DNA from: Anaerolineae bacterium
GTDB lineage: Bacteria; Chloroflexota; Anaerolineae; Aggregatilineales; Phototrophicaceae
NCBI GenBank assembly: GCA_022820665.1
Contig: JAJEFB010000052.1
Span: forward strand, 62,001-126,000
Length of the DNA stretch: 64,000 nt
Direction of reading: 5' to 3'
Below, piece after piece: positions 35,766 to 45,091 of the stretch. Below the pieces are notes generated by a model. The model was not told where the DNA came from and ran no database searches. It saw only the letters and a program-made list of their open reading frames with translations. A program made the position numbers and the translations under genes. Within the stretch, counting starts at the first letter, position 1. Each line of letters opens with the position of its first letter.

Positions 35766-36011
35766 CGCTGACTGTTCAATTGACTCCCATCACAAACCAT
35801 GTCCCCCATCCTTATGGGGGACTGAGCTGGGCAATCGCTTCAAAATCATTTGTGTCGATCGCCACATAAACTATCCAAAATGTAGGGGCGACCTATTAGG
35901 TCGCCCGAAAAAGCTTGAAAAAATATAGATTTTGCGCCAGTTTCTTGCTCGATACAAAGCTGTCCGATCCTCAGCCCAGAGCCCAGGGATGGAGTAGAAT
36001 TTCAATGCAAT
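35766..36011. repeat. Repeat-filled intergenic region
   Basis: In order: a family A hairpin (CCCCCAT with ATGGGGG, 35803-35820); a left-end copy of the MITE-like element (35830-35844, one mismatch to 23868-23882); the family B hairpin with a 9-bp stem (35886-35894 with 35898-35906); and the family A tail GGGATGGAGTAGAATTTCAA (35987-36006), also found at 57652. No gene. Confidence 0.65.
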
Positions 36012-36443
36012 CTACCGCTTGGGCTTGCTCTTGCGTCTGATGCCGATGTCGGAAAGTTCTAAATCGTGGTGACTTTGGCTGGTATAACGATGGTGCGGCG
36101 AGCCCATCAATCGCTCGCGCCTTTTAGCTGCTAGGGCGCGCCAGATCTCGCCGCGCCTGTCCCGCAGTAACACCTGCCGCGATGCCGCGCCGCCGGGAGC
36201 AATTCTGCGGCGATGCTCTTGCACATGCCTGTCCTGCGAATGCGTTTCGCTCAAGTCGCGTCGCGCGGCGGCAACAGCCGCCATATCCGCGCTGTAGCGA
36301 AAACCGATCGCCAGCCCAAAAACACCGCCGACAATCAGACCGAGTTCCGCGCCAATTTGTCCTGCCAGCGCGCCTCCCGCCAGCGCGCCGAGGAGCGCCG
36401 CGCCAATCAAGATTGCGACCGTGCTGGCAATTGCGCGTATCAC
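36012..36443 (-). CDS. Glycine-zipper membrane protein (third of three)
   Basis: 143 residues from GTG 36443, which has GAGGGA nine bases upstream. Residues 1-50 form two glycine-zipper hydrophobic segments (GAALLGALAGGALAGQIGAELGLIVGG); the rest is hydrophilic, Arg- and His-rich and ends KSKPKR. It is the last gene of a probable four-gene operon, with gaps of 13, 39 and 12 bases. Glycine-zipper segments pack or oligomerise in membranes. The basic tail could touch nucleic acid; that is inference. Function unknown. Confidence 0.65.
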   Translation of the reverse strand: MIRAIASTVAILIGAALLGALAGGALAGQIGAELGLIVGGVFGLAIGFRYSADMAAVAAARRDLSETHSQDRHVQEHRRRIAPGGAASRQVLLRDRRGEIWRALAAKRRERLMGSPHHRYTSQSHHDLELSDIGIRRKSKPKR

Positions 36444-36456
36444 TTCGTGGAATCCC

Positions 36457-36804
36457 TCAAACCTGGACCTTTTCCGTCACTTCCTGAATGCGCCGCTGCG
36501 CGGCATTCGCCCCGAGCTTGTCCTGCCTGTCGCGCTCTCGCAGATCGTAGTTATCGCGATAGGCCTCTCTGACGAGATCTCGGCGGGCGATGGTGATGAG
36601 GTTGTCGTCTGGTATCCCGGCCGCTTCAAACTCGAAGGAGGCGGCAGCGGAACCCGCGTTGCGCTGAACGCCGATGATGACGCCCATGCTCGTGCCGACG
36701 ACCGCCCCGGCGATCGCGCCTTCGGAAAGCCCTTCCGCCAGCAGGGCGCCGGCGACCGCGCCCAGAGCGGCGCCGGCAAGCGCATAAATCGAAAGCCTGA
36801 TCAC
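36457..36804 (-). CDS. Glycine-zipper membrane protein (second of three)
   Basis: 115 residues from GTG 36804. The hydrophobic part (about 8-48) reads GAALGAVAGALLAEGLSEGAIAGAVVGTSMG, clearly paralogous to the protein at 36844-37074. The tail of about 60 residues is charged and helical (DLVREAYRDNYDLRERDRQDK). Operon position and gaps suggest co-expression with the GIY-YIG gene upstream. Function unknown. Confidence 0.65.
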   Translation of the reverse strand: MIRLSIYALAGAALGAVAGALLAEGLSEGAIAGAVVGTSMGVIIGVQRNAGSAAASFEFEAAGIPDDNLITIARRDLVREAYRDNYDLRERDRQDKLGANAAQRRIQEVTEKVQV

Positions 36805-36843
36805 TGTATTCAGTCCCTAATCCATAAGCCAATTATACCAGGG

Positions 36844-37074
36844 CTAATCATCGCGGATCTTGGAATCCAGGTATTGCAGCCCCGATGGCGCTCCCATGTG
36901 ATCGCGCTCGCGCGCCCGCGCTATCTCGCTACCCTGCGCGCCGACGCTACCGCCGATGATGACTCCGCCAATCAGACCCTCAACCATGCCCTCGGCGAGG
37001 AAGAAGAAAGCCAGAGCGCCGATGACCGCGCCCAGCAGCGCGCCGGAGACTATGTGGCGGATGAAGTTAGGCAT
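36844..37074 (-). CDS. Glycine-zipper membrane protein (first of three)
   Basis: 76 residues. Hydrophobic residues 7-46 (GALLGAVIGALAFFFLAEGMVEGLIGG) match the next gene's product, showing a tandem duplication. The short tail is charged. It starts 12 bases after the GIY-YIG gene. Its ribosome binding site is weak, so it may depend on translation of the upstream gene. Function unknown. Confidence 0.6.
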   Translation of the reverse strand: MPNFIRHIVSGALLGAVIGALAFFFLAEGMVEGLIGGVIIGGSVGAQGSEIARARERDHMGAPSGLQYLDSKIRDD

Positions 37075-37086
37075 GGGTGATCACTT

Positions 37087-37608
37087 TTAGATATTGCATA
37101 TTTCCCGCACATGACTGTCATGCAGCTTGAACCATTCCCCTCTCTGACGTTGCTCGGCATAGCGCTGATGCAATTGCCATTCGAGAGTTGGAGCGTCTTC
37201 TGTCTCTACGACGGCGATGACTTGAATCTCAAATGGCAGCGCCTGCGTGAACTCCTTGAATCGGCGGGAAGGGTTGTTTGTTCTCCCGATCTTGTAAAAT
37301 TTGCTTATGTCGACGTCCTGGATAACATAGACGTAACCGGCGGGATGCTCTGTGGGCGGCATGGCGCCTGGATCGTCAAATTCGCAGCGGGGCGCATTGC
37401 GGCTGCTTGAATGAAATAGGAAAAGGGCGCTGGAGACGACCACGGCGCCAATCAATGCGCCTGTCAACCTATTTTTTCCTGCGACTGCGGTAATCACAGC
37501 GCCAATTGCCGCGCCGACTACCGACCCGATTGCGACTGGCAGACCGAAATGGCTCGCCACCAGCACACCCAAAAGGAAGGATGCGCCCGAGAAAATCATC
37601 ACTTTCAT
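37087..37608 (-). CDS. Membrane-anchored GIY-YIG (T5orf172/MUG113-like) protein
   Basis: 173 residues, start firmly supported by GGAGGG eight bases before the ATG. Residues 1-65 are two hydrophobic, glycine-rich segments; residues 90-165 form a GIY-YIG domain of the T5orf172/MUG113 type. The core residues are all present: YVY (92-94), KIGRT (106-110), Arg115/Arg116, E143-x3-H147 and EWF (158-160). Such domains cut DNA in known members. The domain should face the cytoplasm if the two helices form a hairpin. It leads an operon with three glycine-zipper proteins. A second protein of the same plan lies at 38692. Confidence 0.8.
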   Translation of the reverse strand: MKVMIFSGASFLLGVLVASHFGLPVAIGSVVGAAIGAVITAVAGKNRLTGALIGAVVVSSALFLFHSSSRNAPRCEFDDPGAMPPTEHPAGYVYVIQDVDISKFYKIGRTNNPSRRFKEFTQALPFEIQVIAVVETEDAPTLEWQLHQRYAEQRQRGEWFKLHDSHVREICNI

Positions 37609-37734
37609 TTGTCAAGCCCTCCAATGAGTTCTACGCGAGTCGGGTGTATTCGTTTTATCACGAACCTGTTTCTTCCGACAATCGGGTCTACAGACTTTTG
37701 GGAACAGTTCGGTCTCTATGCGATTCTTCGCGGG

Positions 37735-38472
37735 CTAATTCTTCCCGGAAAAAAACGCCTCCATAATCCCCCGCACTTCGTCGGAAACCAGACGCTCTCC
37801 AATGATTCCCAACTCCGTGTCAATCGTCTCTTGAACCACCTTCTGAGTCCCGCGCCGGAGAAGCATCTTGGTCTGGCGCAGCGCCTCGGGCGGCTTGGCC
37901 GCCAATTGCTCGGCTTTTGACCATGCCAGCCCATCCAGTTCATCCGCCGCGACCACCTCGTTGACAATGCCGCAGTCACGCGCCTTCTCAGCCGAAAAAG
38001 CCCCGCCCAGCAACAGCAACTCCGCAGCGCGCCCATATCCCGCCATGCGCGGCAGCAGATAGGTCGACGCCGCTTCCGGTACCAGTCCCAAATCGATGAA
38101 GGGCAAACGAAAGACCGCGCCTTCCGCCGCGTAAACCAAATCGCAATGCAGCAGCATTGTCACGCCCACGCCCACAGCCACGCCATTGACCGCCGCCACA
38201 ATCGGCGTTCCCGCGGACGCAATCGCCTTGATGAATTGCGCCGGCGCGGCCGATCCGGGATCGCTCAAGAAGCTGTTGAGGTCGTTGCCGGCGCTGAAGC
38301 TGTCCCCGCTGCCCGTGATGAAGATGACGCGGCTCTCGTCGCTTGCGTCCGCGCCTTCGATGGCTTCGCGCAGGGCGTCGTACATGGCTGGCGTCAGCGC
38401 GTTTTTCTTCTCCGGCCGGTTGATTTGCAGGCGCAGGATGTGGTTTTCTTGTGTGGTGTGGATGTTGGTCAT
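37735..38472 (-). CDS. Enoyl-CoA hydratase/isomerase family protein
   Basis: 245 residues from the ATG at 38472, with GGAG eight bases upstream; an upstream frame to 38499 adds nine residues. It has the crotonase fold: FSAGNDLNSF forms one half of the oxyanion hole, and the second is in the VNGVAVGVGVTMLLHCDLVYA stretch. The Glu in DLGLVPEAAST matches one catalytic Glu of hydratases; the other position is Gly/Val-rich, so isomerase or another crotonase reaction is possible. Cytoplasmic, in fatty-acid or related acyl-CoA metabolism. It lies between the two GIY-YIG genes on the same strand. Confidence 0.88.
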   Translation of the reverse strand: MTNIHTTQENHILRLQINRPEKKNALTPAMYDALREAIEGADASDESRVIFITGSGDSFSAGNDLNSFLSDPGSAAPAQFIKAIASAGTPIVAAVNGVAVGVGVTMLLHCDLVYAAEGAVFRLPFIDLGLVPEAASTYLLPRMAGYGRAAELLLLGGAFSAEKARDCGIVNEVVAADELDGLAWSKAEQLAAKPPEALRQTKMLLRRGTQKVVQETIDTELGIIGERLVSDEVRGIMEAFFSGKN

Positions 38473-38590
38473 TCCCATAACTCCAGACAATTTGATCAAT
38501 CACTTATGGATCCTCCAGGCGGGCATAATCTCTCGACGGAAGTAGGTTCACGTTTATCGCGCAAACATCCCATCCGCAAAGACGAGTTAC

Positions 38591-38641
38591 CCTTCCCCCG
38601 TGAGGCGGGGGATCGAGGGGGCCCAGGCCGGGGATGGGGTT
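38591..38641 (+). repeat. G-rich dispersed repeat (family A)
   Basis: A CCCCCGTGAGGCGGGGG hairpin, then ATCGAGGGGG, then a GGGGATGGGGTTGAAAT tail, the same order as the copy at 57586. It lies between the second GIY-YIG gene and the enoyl-CoA hydratase gene. Confidence 0.65.
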
Positions 38642-38691
38642 GAAATGAAGCATGCCCGCTTCCTCAACACATCCTTACCCCTATTTTCAGG

Positions 38692-39528
38692 TCAATGGCC
38701 GCAGGCCGCGGCGACTTGGGCAGCGCTCAAAACGAACCACTCTGTCATGCCTGAATGCGGGGTAGGGTGGTTCGTCCGCTGTCTAGTAAACATGTTATGC
38801 AGAATGCCTTCCAACCCAGAAGTGTTGTCGGTCTTGATAATGCAAACATAGTCCACTTTGCTCTTGACACCATTTGATATCTGATCGAGTCGGATCTTGG
38901 GTTGCTTTGTTGTCATACCGATTTTGTGTAGACCATTCGCTGCATCGTCTATTACATATACATATCTTTCTGTACCCGAAGCGGCTGGCAGTCTATTGAA
39001 GAAACGGGCATTCCACCCATTTCGCACCCGATTGAATGCGGATGCAACCCCATTACTTACTGACTTTGCTCCGTTTCTTACTCTGTTTACTACGGGGCGA
39101 ACAGCGTCGTCTACGACTTGAAGTACCGGCCGAGTAGCATCATCTACGACTTGTACTATGGGCCGAGCTGCGTCGTCAACTGCGCCAATCGCAGGCCGAG
39201 CGGCGTCATCTACCACTTGAATTACAGGTCGAGCCACATCGTCAACTGCGCCTAACGCGGGTGCCAATACGGGAGCAACGACAACTCCAACTCCGCCCAC
39301 TGCTCCACCCACCAAAGCTCCTTCCGCCCCGCTTTTCGCCGCGCAATGAGCAGAGTTTTCAATAACTTCGCGGTTGATCTCGCCATGCTCCTGGATTCCA
39401 GAAACGCCACATCCTACTACGCCCGTTCCCGCACCAATGACACCGCCTACAATTGCCGAGACGGCTATCGCTTCAACTATAGGTGTTAGCGCTGCTACCA
39501 CAACTGGTATCGCTGGTAAAACTATCAT
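38692..39528 (-). CDS. Glycine-zipper/11-residue-repeat protein with a GIY-YIG domain
   Basis: 278 residues, start supported by GGGAGGT just before the ATG. Residues 1-92 hold several hydrophobic, glycine-zipper-like segments. Residues 94-148 are five tandem 11-residue repeats of the form (A/V)VDDxxRPxxQ, then NRVRNG occurs twice. Residues 186-270 are a GIY-YIG domain like that at 37087: YVY (189-191), KIGMT (202-206), Arg213, E240-x3-H244 and EWF (263-265). The 11-residue period suits an amphipathic helix or coiled stalk that would hold the nuclease-like domain off the membrane. Function unknown. Confidence 0.8.
   Translation of the reverse strand: MIVLPAIPVVVAALTPIVEAIAVSAIVGGVIGAGTGVVGCGVSGIQEHGEINREVIENSAHCAAKSGAEGALVGGAVGGVGVVVAPVLAPALGAVDDVARPVIQVVDDAARPAIGAVDDAARPIVQVVDDATRPVLQVVDDAVRPVVNRVRNGAKSVSNGVASAFNRVRNGWNARFFNRLPAASGTERYVYVIDDAANGLHKIGMTTKQPKIRLDQISNGVKSKVDYVCIIKTDNTSGLEGILHNMFTRQRTNHPTPHSGMTEWFVLSAAQVAAACGH
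39085..39249 (-). repeat. Five 33-base coding repeats (11 residues each)
   Basis: In-frame tandem units encoding the VDD..RP..Q repeat. The copies vary at several bases, mostly without breaking the VDD and RP cores, so the protein pattern is conserved by selection. Confidence 0.75.
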
Positions 39529-39612
39529 TTGTACCTCCCTTAAGAAACCGTTAGTAGTTGGTCACAGTGTATGCGCTGTACAAAGGACCGCGCTAACCCA
39601 ATTTATGGGGGG

Positions 39613-40752
39613 TTACAATTCATTTAGCAGCGCCTCAACCCGCGCCAAGCGCTGATCATAACGATGATTTTCCAGCACATACGCCCGCGCATTCTCCGCA
39701 ATCCGCCGACGCTCCTCGTCATGCGCCAAATAATACTGCACCTTCGCTTGCAAGTCCTCCAAATCGCTGTACGTCACCAGATGCTCGCCTGGCTCAAACC
39801 ATTCCCGCACGCCGGGCCGGTCATCGACGATCTGAAACGTGCCGACCGCAGCCGTCTCGAAGAGGCGCATATTGCCGCCGTAGCGCATGAAATCGCCATG
39901 CGCGTTGAGACTGATCTTGACCGATGACAAGACGCGCAGCATCTCCGAGCCCAGCGCGTGTCCGCGGTGAAAGGGTCGCAGCGCTTCCGGCACTTCGTGC
40001 ATGCTCCAGATGCCCAGGTCGAATTCGCGCAGGCTGCCGAGCGCTGCGACGCGCTCGCTGTAGAGCGACTGCGGAACCAGCGTGCCGACAAAGCCAACAT
40101 CGCAGAGATAGCTGTTGGGCGCCTCAGTTTGCGGCTGCGGGTGATGAAACTCAGGGTCGATGGCGACGTATGGCAGGCATTCCATGCGCTTCGCGCCCAA
40201 CTCCAGCCACTGAACGCCATGATAATAATCATTCACCAACACCAGGTCGTAAAGGCGAGCCGCGTCGCGTTCGATGGCATGGGAAAAAACGACCGGCGAA
40301 ACGCCGCTCACATAGATGATCTTGCAGCCGTGTTCCCGCTTCAGTTGGCGCAGCGTTTGCGGAAGGATCTCGCGGTTGTCGCCGGAGAGCCAGATAAGCT
40401 GTGGTCGAAAGCGCCGCGCAGCTTCCAGCAGCAAGTGATTGCGGCGGCGATAGTCGGGATTGAACTGTGGCGGCAAGCGCCTCATCAGCCCGGACGCGAT
40501 CTTGCCCGGACTCAATCCCTCGCGGAAAACGTCGGTGCTCAGTCTGGCAATGTCTCTTGCGCCATATCCGGGAAGATTGCGCCAGAAAACGTCCAACTCG
40601 TAGCCCGCCGCCCGCATGGCCCGTTCCCAGAAATGCTGTCCCATGCTGCTGGGGAACAAGGGCGCGGTTTCGCCGGTGTCGGCGCTGCGAATATCGGCTT
40701 GCAGTTCTTCGGGATGGTGCAGCGCTGCGACGAAAAGGACACGCTTCGACAT
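39613..40752 (-). CDS. CgeB-family glycosyltransferase
   Basis: 379 residues. The C-terminal half matches the Glyco_trans_1_2/CgeB group: LFETAAVGTFQIVDDRPGVREWFEPGEHLVTYSDLEDLQAKVQYYLAHDEERRRIAENA. The N-terminal half is a GT-B Rossmann-like domain (LIWLSGDNREILPQTLRQLK). It should use a nucleotide sugar to modify an envelope or spore-coat-like glycan; acceptor unknown. It begins 21 bases after the E2 gene on the same strand, so it may share that operon's transcript although the functions differ. Confidence 0.85.
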   Translation of the reverse strand: MSKRVLFVAALHHPEELQADIRSADTGETAPLFPSSMGQHFWERAMRAAGYELDVFWRNLPGYGARDIARLSTDVFREGLSPGKIASGLMRRLPPQFNPDYRRRNHLLLEAARRFRPQLIWLSGDNREILPQTLRQLKREHGCKIIYVSGVSPVVFSHAIERDAARLYDLVLVNDYYHGVQWLELGAKRMECLPYVAIDPEFHHPQPQTEAPNSYLCDVGFVGTLVPQSLYSERVAALGSLREFDLGIWSMHEVPEALRPFHRGHALGSEMLRVLSSVKISLNAHGDFMRYGGNMRLFETAAVGTFQIVDDRPGVREWFEPGEHLVTYSDLEDLQAKVQYYLAHDEERRRIAENARAYVLENHRYDQRLARVEALLNEL

Positions 40753-40773
40753 CAGGCTATTGCTCAGCCGGCG

Positions 40774-42003
40774 TTACACCTGTTGCAAATTCAAGAGCCG
40801 CAGCGGATTCTCCACCAGCTCCCGCAGATGATTCATAAACCCCGCGCCCTCCGCGCCGTTGCTGACGCGATGATCGACGCTCAACGTCATGTTCATCCGC
40901 GTGCCCGCGCCCAACGTGCCGTCTTCCCGCACGACCGGCACGCGCTGCGTTGATGAAACCGCCAGGATGCCCGCTTCCGGCGAACTGATGATGGCCGAGA
41001 AATCCTTCACGTTGAAAGGACCCAGGTTGCTAATGGTGAAGGTCGCGGCGCGGATATCGTCCGGCTTGATCTTGCCGGAACGGGCCCGCTCGTACATCGC
41101 CTTGTTATTCACCGCCATCTCGCGCAGCGAAATGCTGTCGGCGTCATGGCAGACCACATTGACCAAACCATTGTCCGGCAGCGCGACCGAAATGCCGATG
41201 TTGACGCGATGGTGCTGGACCAATCGGTCACCGTAATAGTGACTGTTGAGGTTGGGGAATGCCCGCAAACTCAGCGCCAGCGCTTTGATCAACAGATCAT
41301 TGACGCTGATCTTGATGCCCTCTGCCGCTAAAGCGCTGTTGATCTCTTTGCGCAGCGCCAGCAGCGGCTCGACATCGGCTTCAACTGTGACATAAAAATG
41401 CGGCGTATTGCTCTTGCTGCGGATGGTGCCGTCGGCGATAGCCCGCCGCATGCGCGACAGAGGAATGACATCGACGTCCTCTTCGGGCAACTTGCCCCAG
41501 GTCGCTTGGCTCCCCGTTGCCGGGGGCGTCGCCGGCGTCGGCGGCAGCATGGGCTTTTCGGCGAAATTCTCGATATCGGATTTGACGATCCTGCCGCCGG
41601 GTCCCGATCCCTGTACGCGGCGCAGATCAATGCCCTTGTCAGCTGCCATGCGCCGCGCCAGAGGCGATGCCTTGACGCGTCCGTCATCGGTCATAGCTGC
41701 CCCATTGCCATCGGTGGCGGGAGCCTTTGCCGCCGCTTCACCCGCCGCTGGCGCGGCCTCCGCTTCTGACGCGACGACCTCGCCCGAAGCCCCGATCACC
41801 GCGATGACGCTTCCCTCGCCGATCTCGTCCCCGGGTTCCGCGCGCAGTTCCAGCAGTGTGCCGTCGCTGCCAGCCTCGATCTCAACTGTCGCTTTGTCGG
41901 CTTCCACTTCGGCGATAATATCGCTCGCCGAGACAGTCTCGCCGACGTCGCGCAGCCAGTTGATCAGCAGTCCATCGGTTGTGAGTTTGACTTCGTAAGC
42001 CAT
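40774..42003 (-). CDS. pdhC: Dihydrolipoamide acyltransferase (E2) of a 2-oxoacid dehydrogenase
   Basis: 409 residues. The N-terminal lipoyl domain has Lys37 in EVEADKATVEI; a peripheral-subunit-binding domain follows at about 109-146 (VKASPLARRMAADKGIDLRRVQGSGPGGRIVKSDI); the catalytic domain makes up the rest. The catalytic signature DHRxxDG reads DHRVSNG: His is kept, Asp is Asn. It carries acyl groups from E1 to CoA. Its ATG directly abuts the E1 beta stop codon. With E1 alpha and beta it forms a pyruvate or branched-chain complex; no E3 gene is in the window. Confidence 0.93.
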   Translation of the reverse strand: MAYEVKLTTDGLLINWLRDVGETVSASDIIAEVEADKATVEIEAGSDGTLLELRAEPGDEIGEGSVIAVIGASGEVVASEAEAAPAAGEAAAKAPATDGNGAAMTDDGRVKASPLARRMAADKGIDLRRVQGSGPGGRIVKSDIENFAEKPMLPPTPATPPATGSQATWGKLPEEDVDVIPLSRMRRAIADGTIRSKSNTPHFYVTVEADVEPLLALRKEINSALAAEGIKISVNDLLIKALALSLRAFPNLNSHYYGDRLVQHHRVNIGISVALPDNGLVNVVCHDADSISLREMAVNNKAMYERARSGKIKPDDIRAATFTISNLGPFNVKDFSAIISSPEAGILAVSSTQRVPVVREDGTLGAGTRMNMTLSVDHRVSNGAEGAGFMNHLRELVENPLRLLNLQQV

Positions 42004-42990
42004 CTAAACTATCTCCTTGACCGCGTCGACGACCTTCTGCGCGTCCGGCAGCGCCAAAAGCTCAATCTCTTTGGAATAGGGCAGGGGAACGTCTTCCGCC
42101 GCGACCCGCTTGATCGGCGCGTCCATGTAGTCGAACATGTTTTCCTGCAAGAGCGCGGCGATCTCGCTGCCGAAGCTGTACATGGGCAAGGATTCTTCCA
42201 CGATGACACAGCGGTTGGTCTTTTTGAAGCTGCGGTAAACCAGATCCATATCCAGGGGACGCAACCAGCGCAAATCGACGACTTCCGCTTCCACGCCCTC
42301 CCTCGCCAATTGCCGCGCCGCCCCCAATGCCCAGTCGACCCCGCGCGCGTAAGCCACCAGCGTGACGTCGGTCCCCTCGCGCTTGATATCGCCTTTGCCG
42401 ATGGGAATCAGATAGTCGGTATCCTCATCGTCGGGCATCGGACCCGGTTTGGGATAAAGGGCGATGCTCTCGGTGAAGAGCACCGGATTGTCATCGCGAA
42501 TCGACGCTTTTAACATGCCGTAGGCATCCATCGAGTTGGAAGGGCAGCCCACATATACGCCGGGAAAATGCGCGAATATCGGTTCCGGACTATGCGAATG
42601 CGACGCCGTCGCTTGGTTTCCCCAGCCGCTCGCGGCGCGGTAGACCAACGGTACTTTGAACATGCCGTCGAAGAAATAACGCACCTTGCCCGCGTGATTG
42701 GCAATCGCGTCCAGGGCCAGAAAGGCGAAGTTGATGGTCATGAATTCGGCCACCGGCCGCAAGCCAGCCATTGCCGCGCCCACCGCCACGCCGCCTATCG
42801 CCATCTCGCTGATGGGCGTGTCGCGCACCCGCCTCTCGCCAAATTCCTCCAAAAAGCCGCGCGTGACCCGATGCGTGCCTTGCCAGTAAGCCACCTCTTC
42901 GCCCATGACAAAGACGTTTTCATCGCGGCGCATCTCTTCTTGCAACGCCCTGCGGATGGCTTCCCGCATGGCGACGTTTCTTCCTGCCAT
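42004..42990 (-). CDS. pdhB: 2-oxoacid dehydrogenase E1 beta subunit
   Basis: 328 residues from the ATG at 42990, preceded by GAGGGAA; an open frame extends upstream to 43287 but it only overlaps the E1 alpha gene. NVAMREAIRRALQEEMRRDENVFVMGEEVA is the usual start, and RVRDTPISEMAIGGVAVGAAMAGLRPVAEFM and the C-terminal CVIVEES segment are typical of transketolase-type E1 beta. It binds TPP together with E1 alpha and passes the acyl group to the E2 lipoyl arm. It ends one base before the E2 start codon. Confidence 0.95.
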   Translation of the reverse strand: MAGRNVAMREAIRRALQEEMRRDENVFVMGEEVAYWQGTHRVTRGFLEEFGERRVRDTPISEMAIGGVAVGAAMAGLRPVAEFMTINFAFLALDAIANHAGKVRYFFDGMFKVPLVYRAASGWGNQATASHSHSPEPIFAHFPGVYVGCPSNSMDAYGMLKASIRDDNPVLFTESIALYPKPGPMPDDEDTDYLIPIGKGDIKREGTDVTLVAYARGVDWALGAARQLAREGVEAEVVDLRWLRPLDMDLVYRSFKKTNRCVIVEESLPMYSFGSEIAALLQENMFDYMDAPIKRVAAEDVPLPYSKEIELLALPDAQKVVDAVKEIV

Positions 42991-43046
42991 CGCGCTTCCC
43001 TCGTTTGCTGCAAGTCTGCAAAACAACCCCTGCCGGCTTCTTCGCA

Positions 43047-44078
43047 TTAATCGCTGCCGGCGCCCACGCTCATGTCGGTCTTGTGAACCAGATTTGAATT
43101 GACATAAGTATTCTGGAACAGTTCTTGATAGCTCTTTGGCAGCTCGCTGGCTTCGGCAAATTCCACCGCCGCTTTGACGATCCGCCGCGCCTCTTCCTCG
43201 TGCGATGCCAAAGTCGCTTTGACGCCCTTGTGCTTTTTTAAGATCTGATCGCGCAGGATCTTGATCGGCTCGCGACATTCCATCCATTCGCGCAACTCGG
43301 CCGACATATCTTCGCGAGCGTCGTATTGCTTGTCGGAAACGCCATGTCCCCGATAGCGATAGGTCACATGCTCCACCACAACCGGTCCATGGTTACGCGC
43401 ATAATCGACCGCCTGCGTCGCAATATCATAAACCTCCAGCGCATCCTGCCCGTTGACGCGGCCAAAGCTCTTGATGCCGTAAGCTTCCGCCTTGCGATGC
43501 AACTCAATTTGCCCGCTGGCGCGGTCCACCTCGGTGCCCATGCCATAACCGTTGTTTTCAATTATCCAGACCACGGGCAGATCCCAGATCGAACTCATAT
43601 TGAGCGATTCGTGGAAATAGCCATTGTTGGTGGCGCCGTCGCCGACATAGGTCATGGTGACATCATCGCTGCCGCGATAGCGCGCTTCCAGCGCAATACC
43701 CGCCGCCAGCGGCAAATGACCGCCGACAATGGCATAGCCGCCCCAGAAATTGTGCTCGGCCGACGCCAGGTGCATCGAGCCGCCCTTGCCGCCGCTGCTG
43801 CCGGTCTTTTTGCCCATCATTTCCGCCATCACAGCCCCGGGATCCATGCCCAAAATCAGCGCGATGCCATGGTCGCGATAGGCGGTGATGACATGGTCGC
43901 TGGGCCGCAAAGCCGCCATTGAACCCACCCCGCTGGCTTCGTGCCCGCTATAAAGGTGCATGTATACACCGGTGATGCGTTTCTCTTCGTAGAGCCGATG
44001 GCAAGTTTCTTCGAATTCTCGGATCAGCACCATCTGGCGGTACCAGTCCAAGAGCATTTCTTTGCTTGGTGATGCCAT
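43047..44078 (-). CDS. pdhA: 2-oxoacid dehydrogenase E1 alpha subunit
   Basis: 343 residues. The TPP motif starts at VGDGATNNGYFHESLNMSSIWDLPVVWIIENN, where GDG and the later N coordinate the cofactor. YRDHGIALILG and GKGGSMHL are also typical. It decarboxylates the 2-oxoacid; the family (pyruvate vs acetoin vs branched-chain) is not decided by sequence alone, though the E1a-E1b-E2 order fits pyruvate or acetoin types. AAGGGG precedes the ATG. Its promoter region is shared with the divergent methyltransferase gene; a TATACT box lies on this strand near 44130. Confidence 0.95.
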   Translation of the reverse strand: MASPSKEMLLDWYRQMVLIREFEETCHRLYEEKRITGVYMHLYSGHEASGVGSMAALRPSDHVITAYRDHGIALILGMDPGAVMAEMMGKKTGSSGGKGGSMHLASAEHNFWGGYAIVGGHLPLAAGIALEARYRGSDDVTMTYVGDGATNNGYFHESLNMSSIWDLPVVWIIENNGYGMGTEVDRASGQIELHRKAEAYGIKSFGRVNGQDALEVYDIATQAVDYARNHGPVVVEHVTYRYRGHGVSDKQYDAREDMSAELREWMECREPIKILRDQILKKHKGVKATLASHEEEARRIVKAAVEFAEASELPKSYQELFQNTYVNSNLVHKTDMSVGAGSD

Positions 44079-44175
44079 TGCGTCCCCTTCGCGCCACCGC
44101 GAAAAGCCGTTTCCATATAGAGCGGCAAGTATAACATAAAAGTTTTCTTTTTTTGTATTCTGGCTTTGCTGCGAC

Positions 44176-45083
<908 letters not shown>

Positions 45084-45091
45084 GAGGCGGT

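Noticed and set aside
39085-39249. CRISPR-like short repeats
   Set aside because: The 33-base units are in frame, directly adjacent without spacers, and encode a regular 11-residue pattern.
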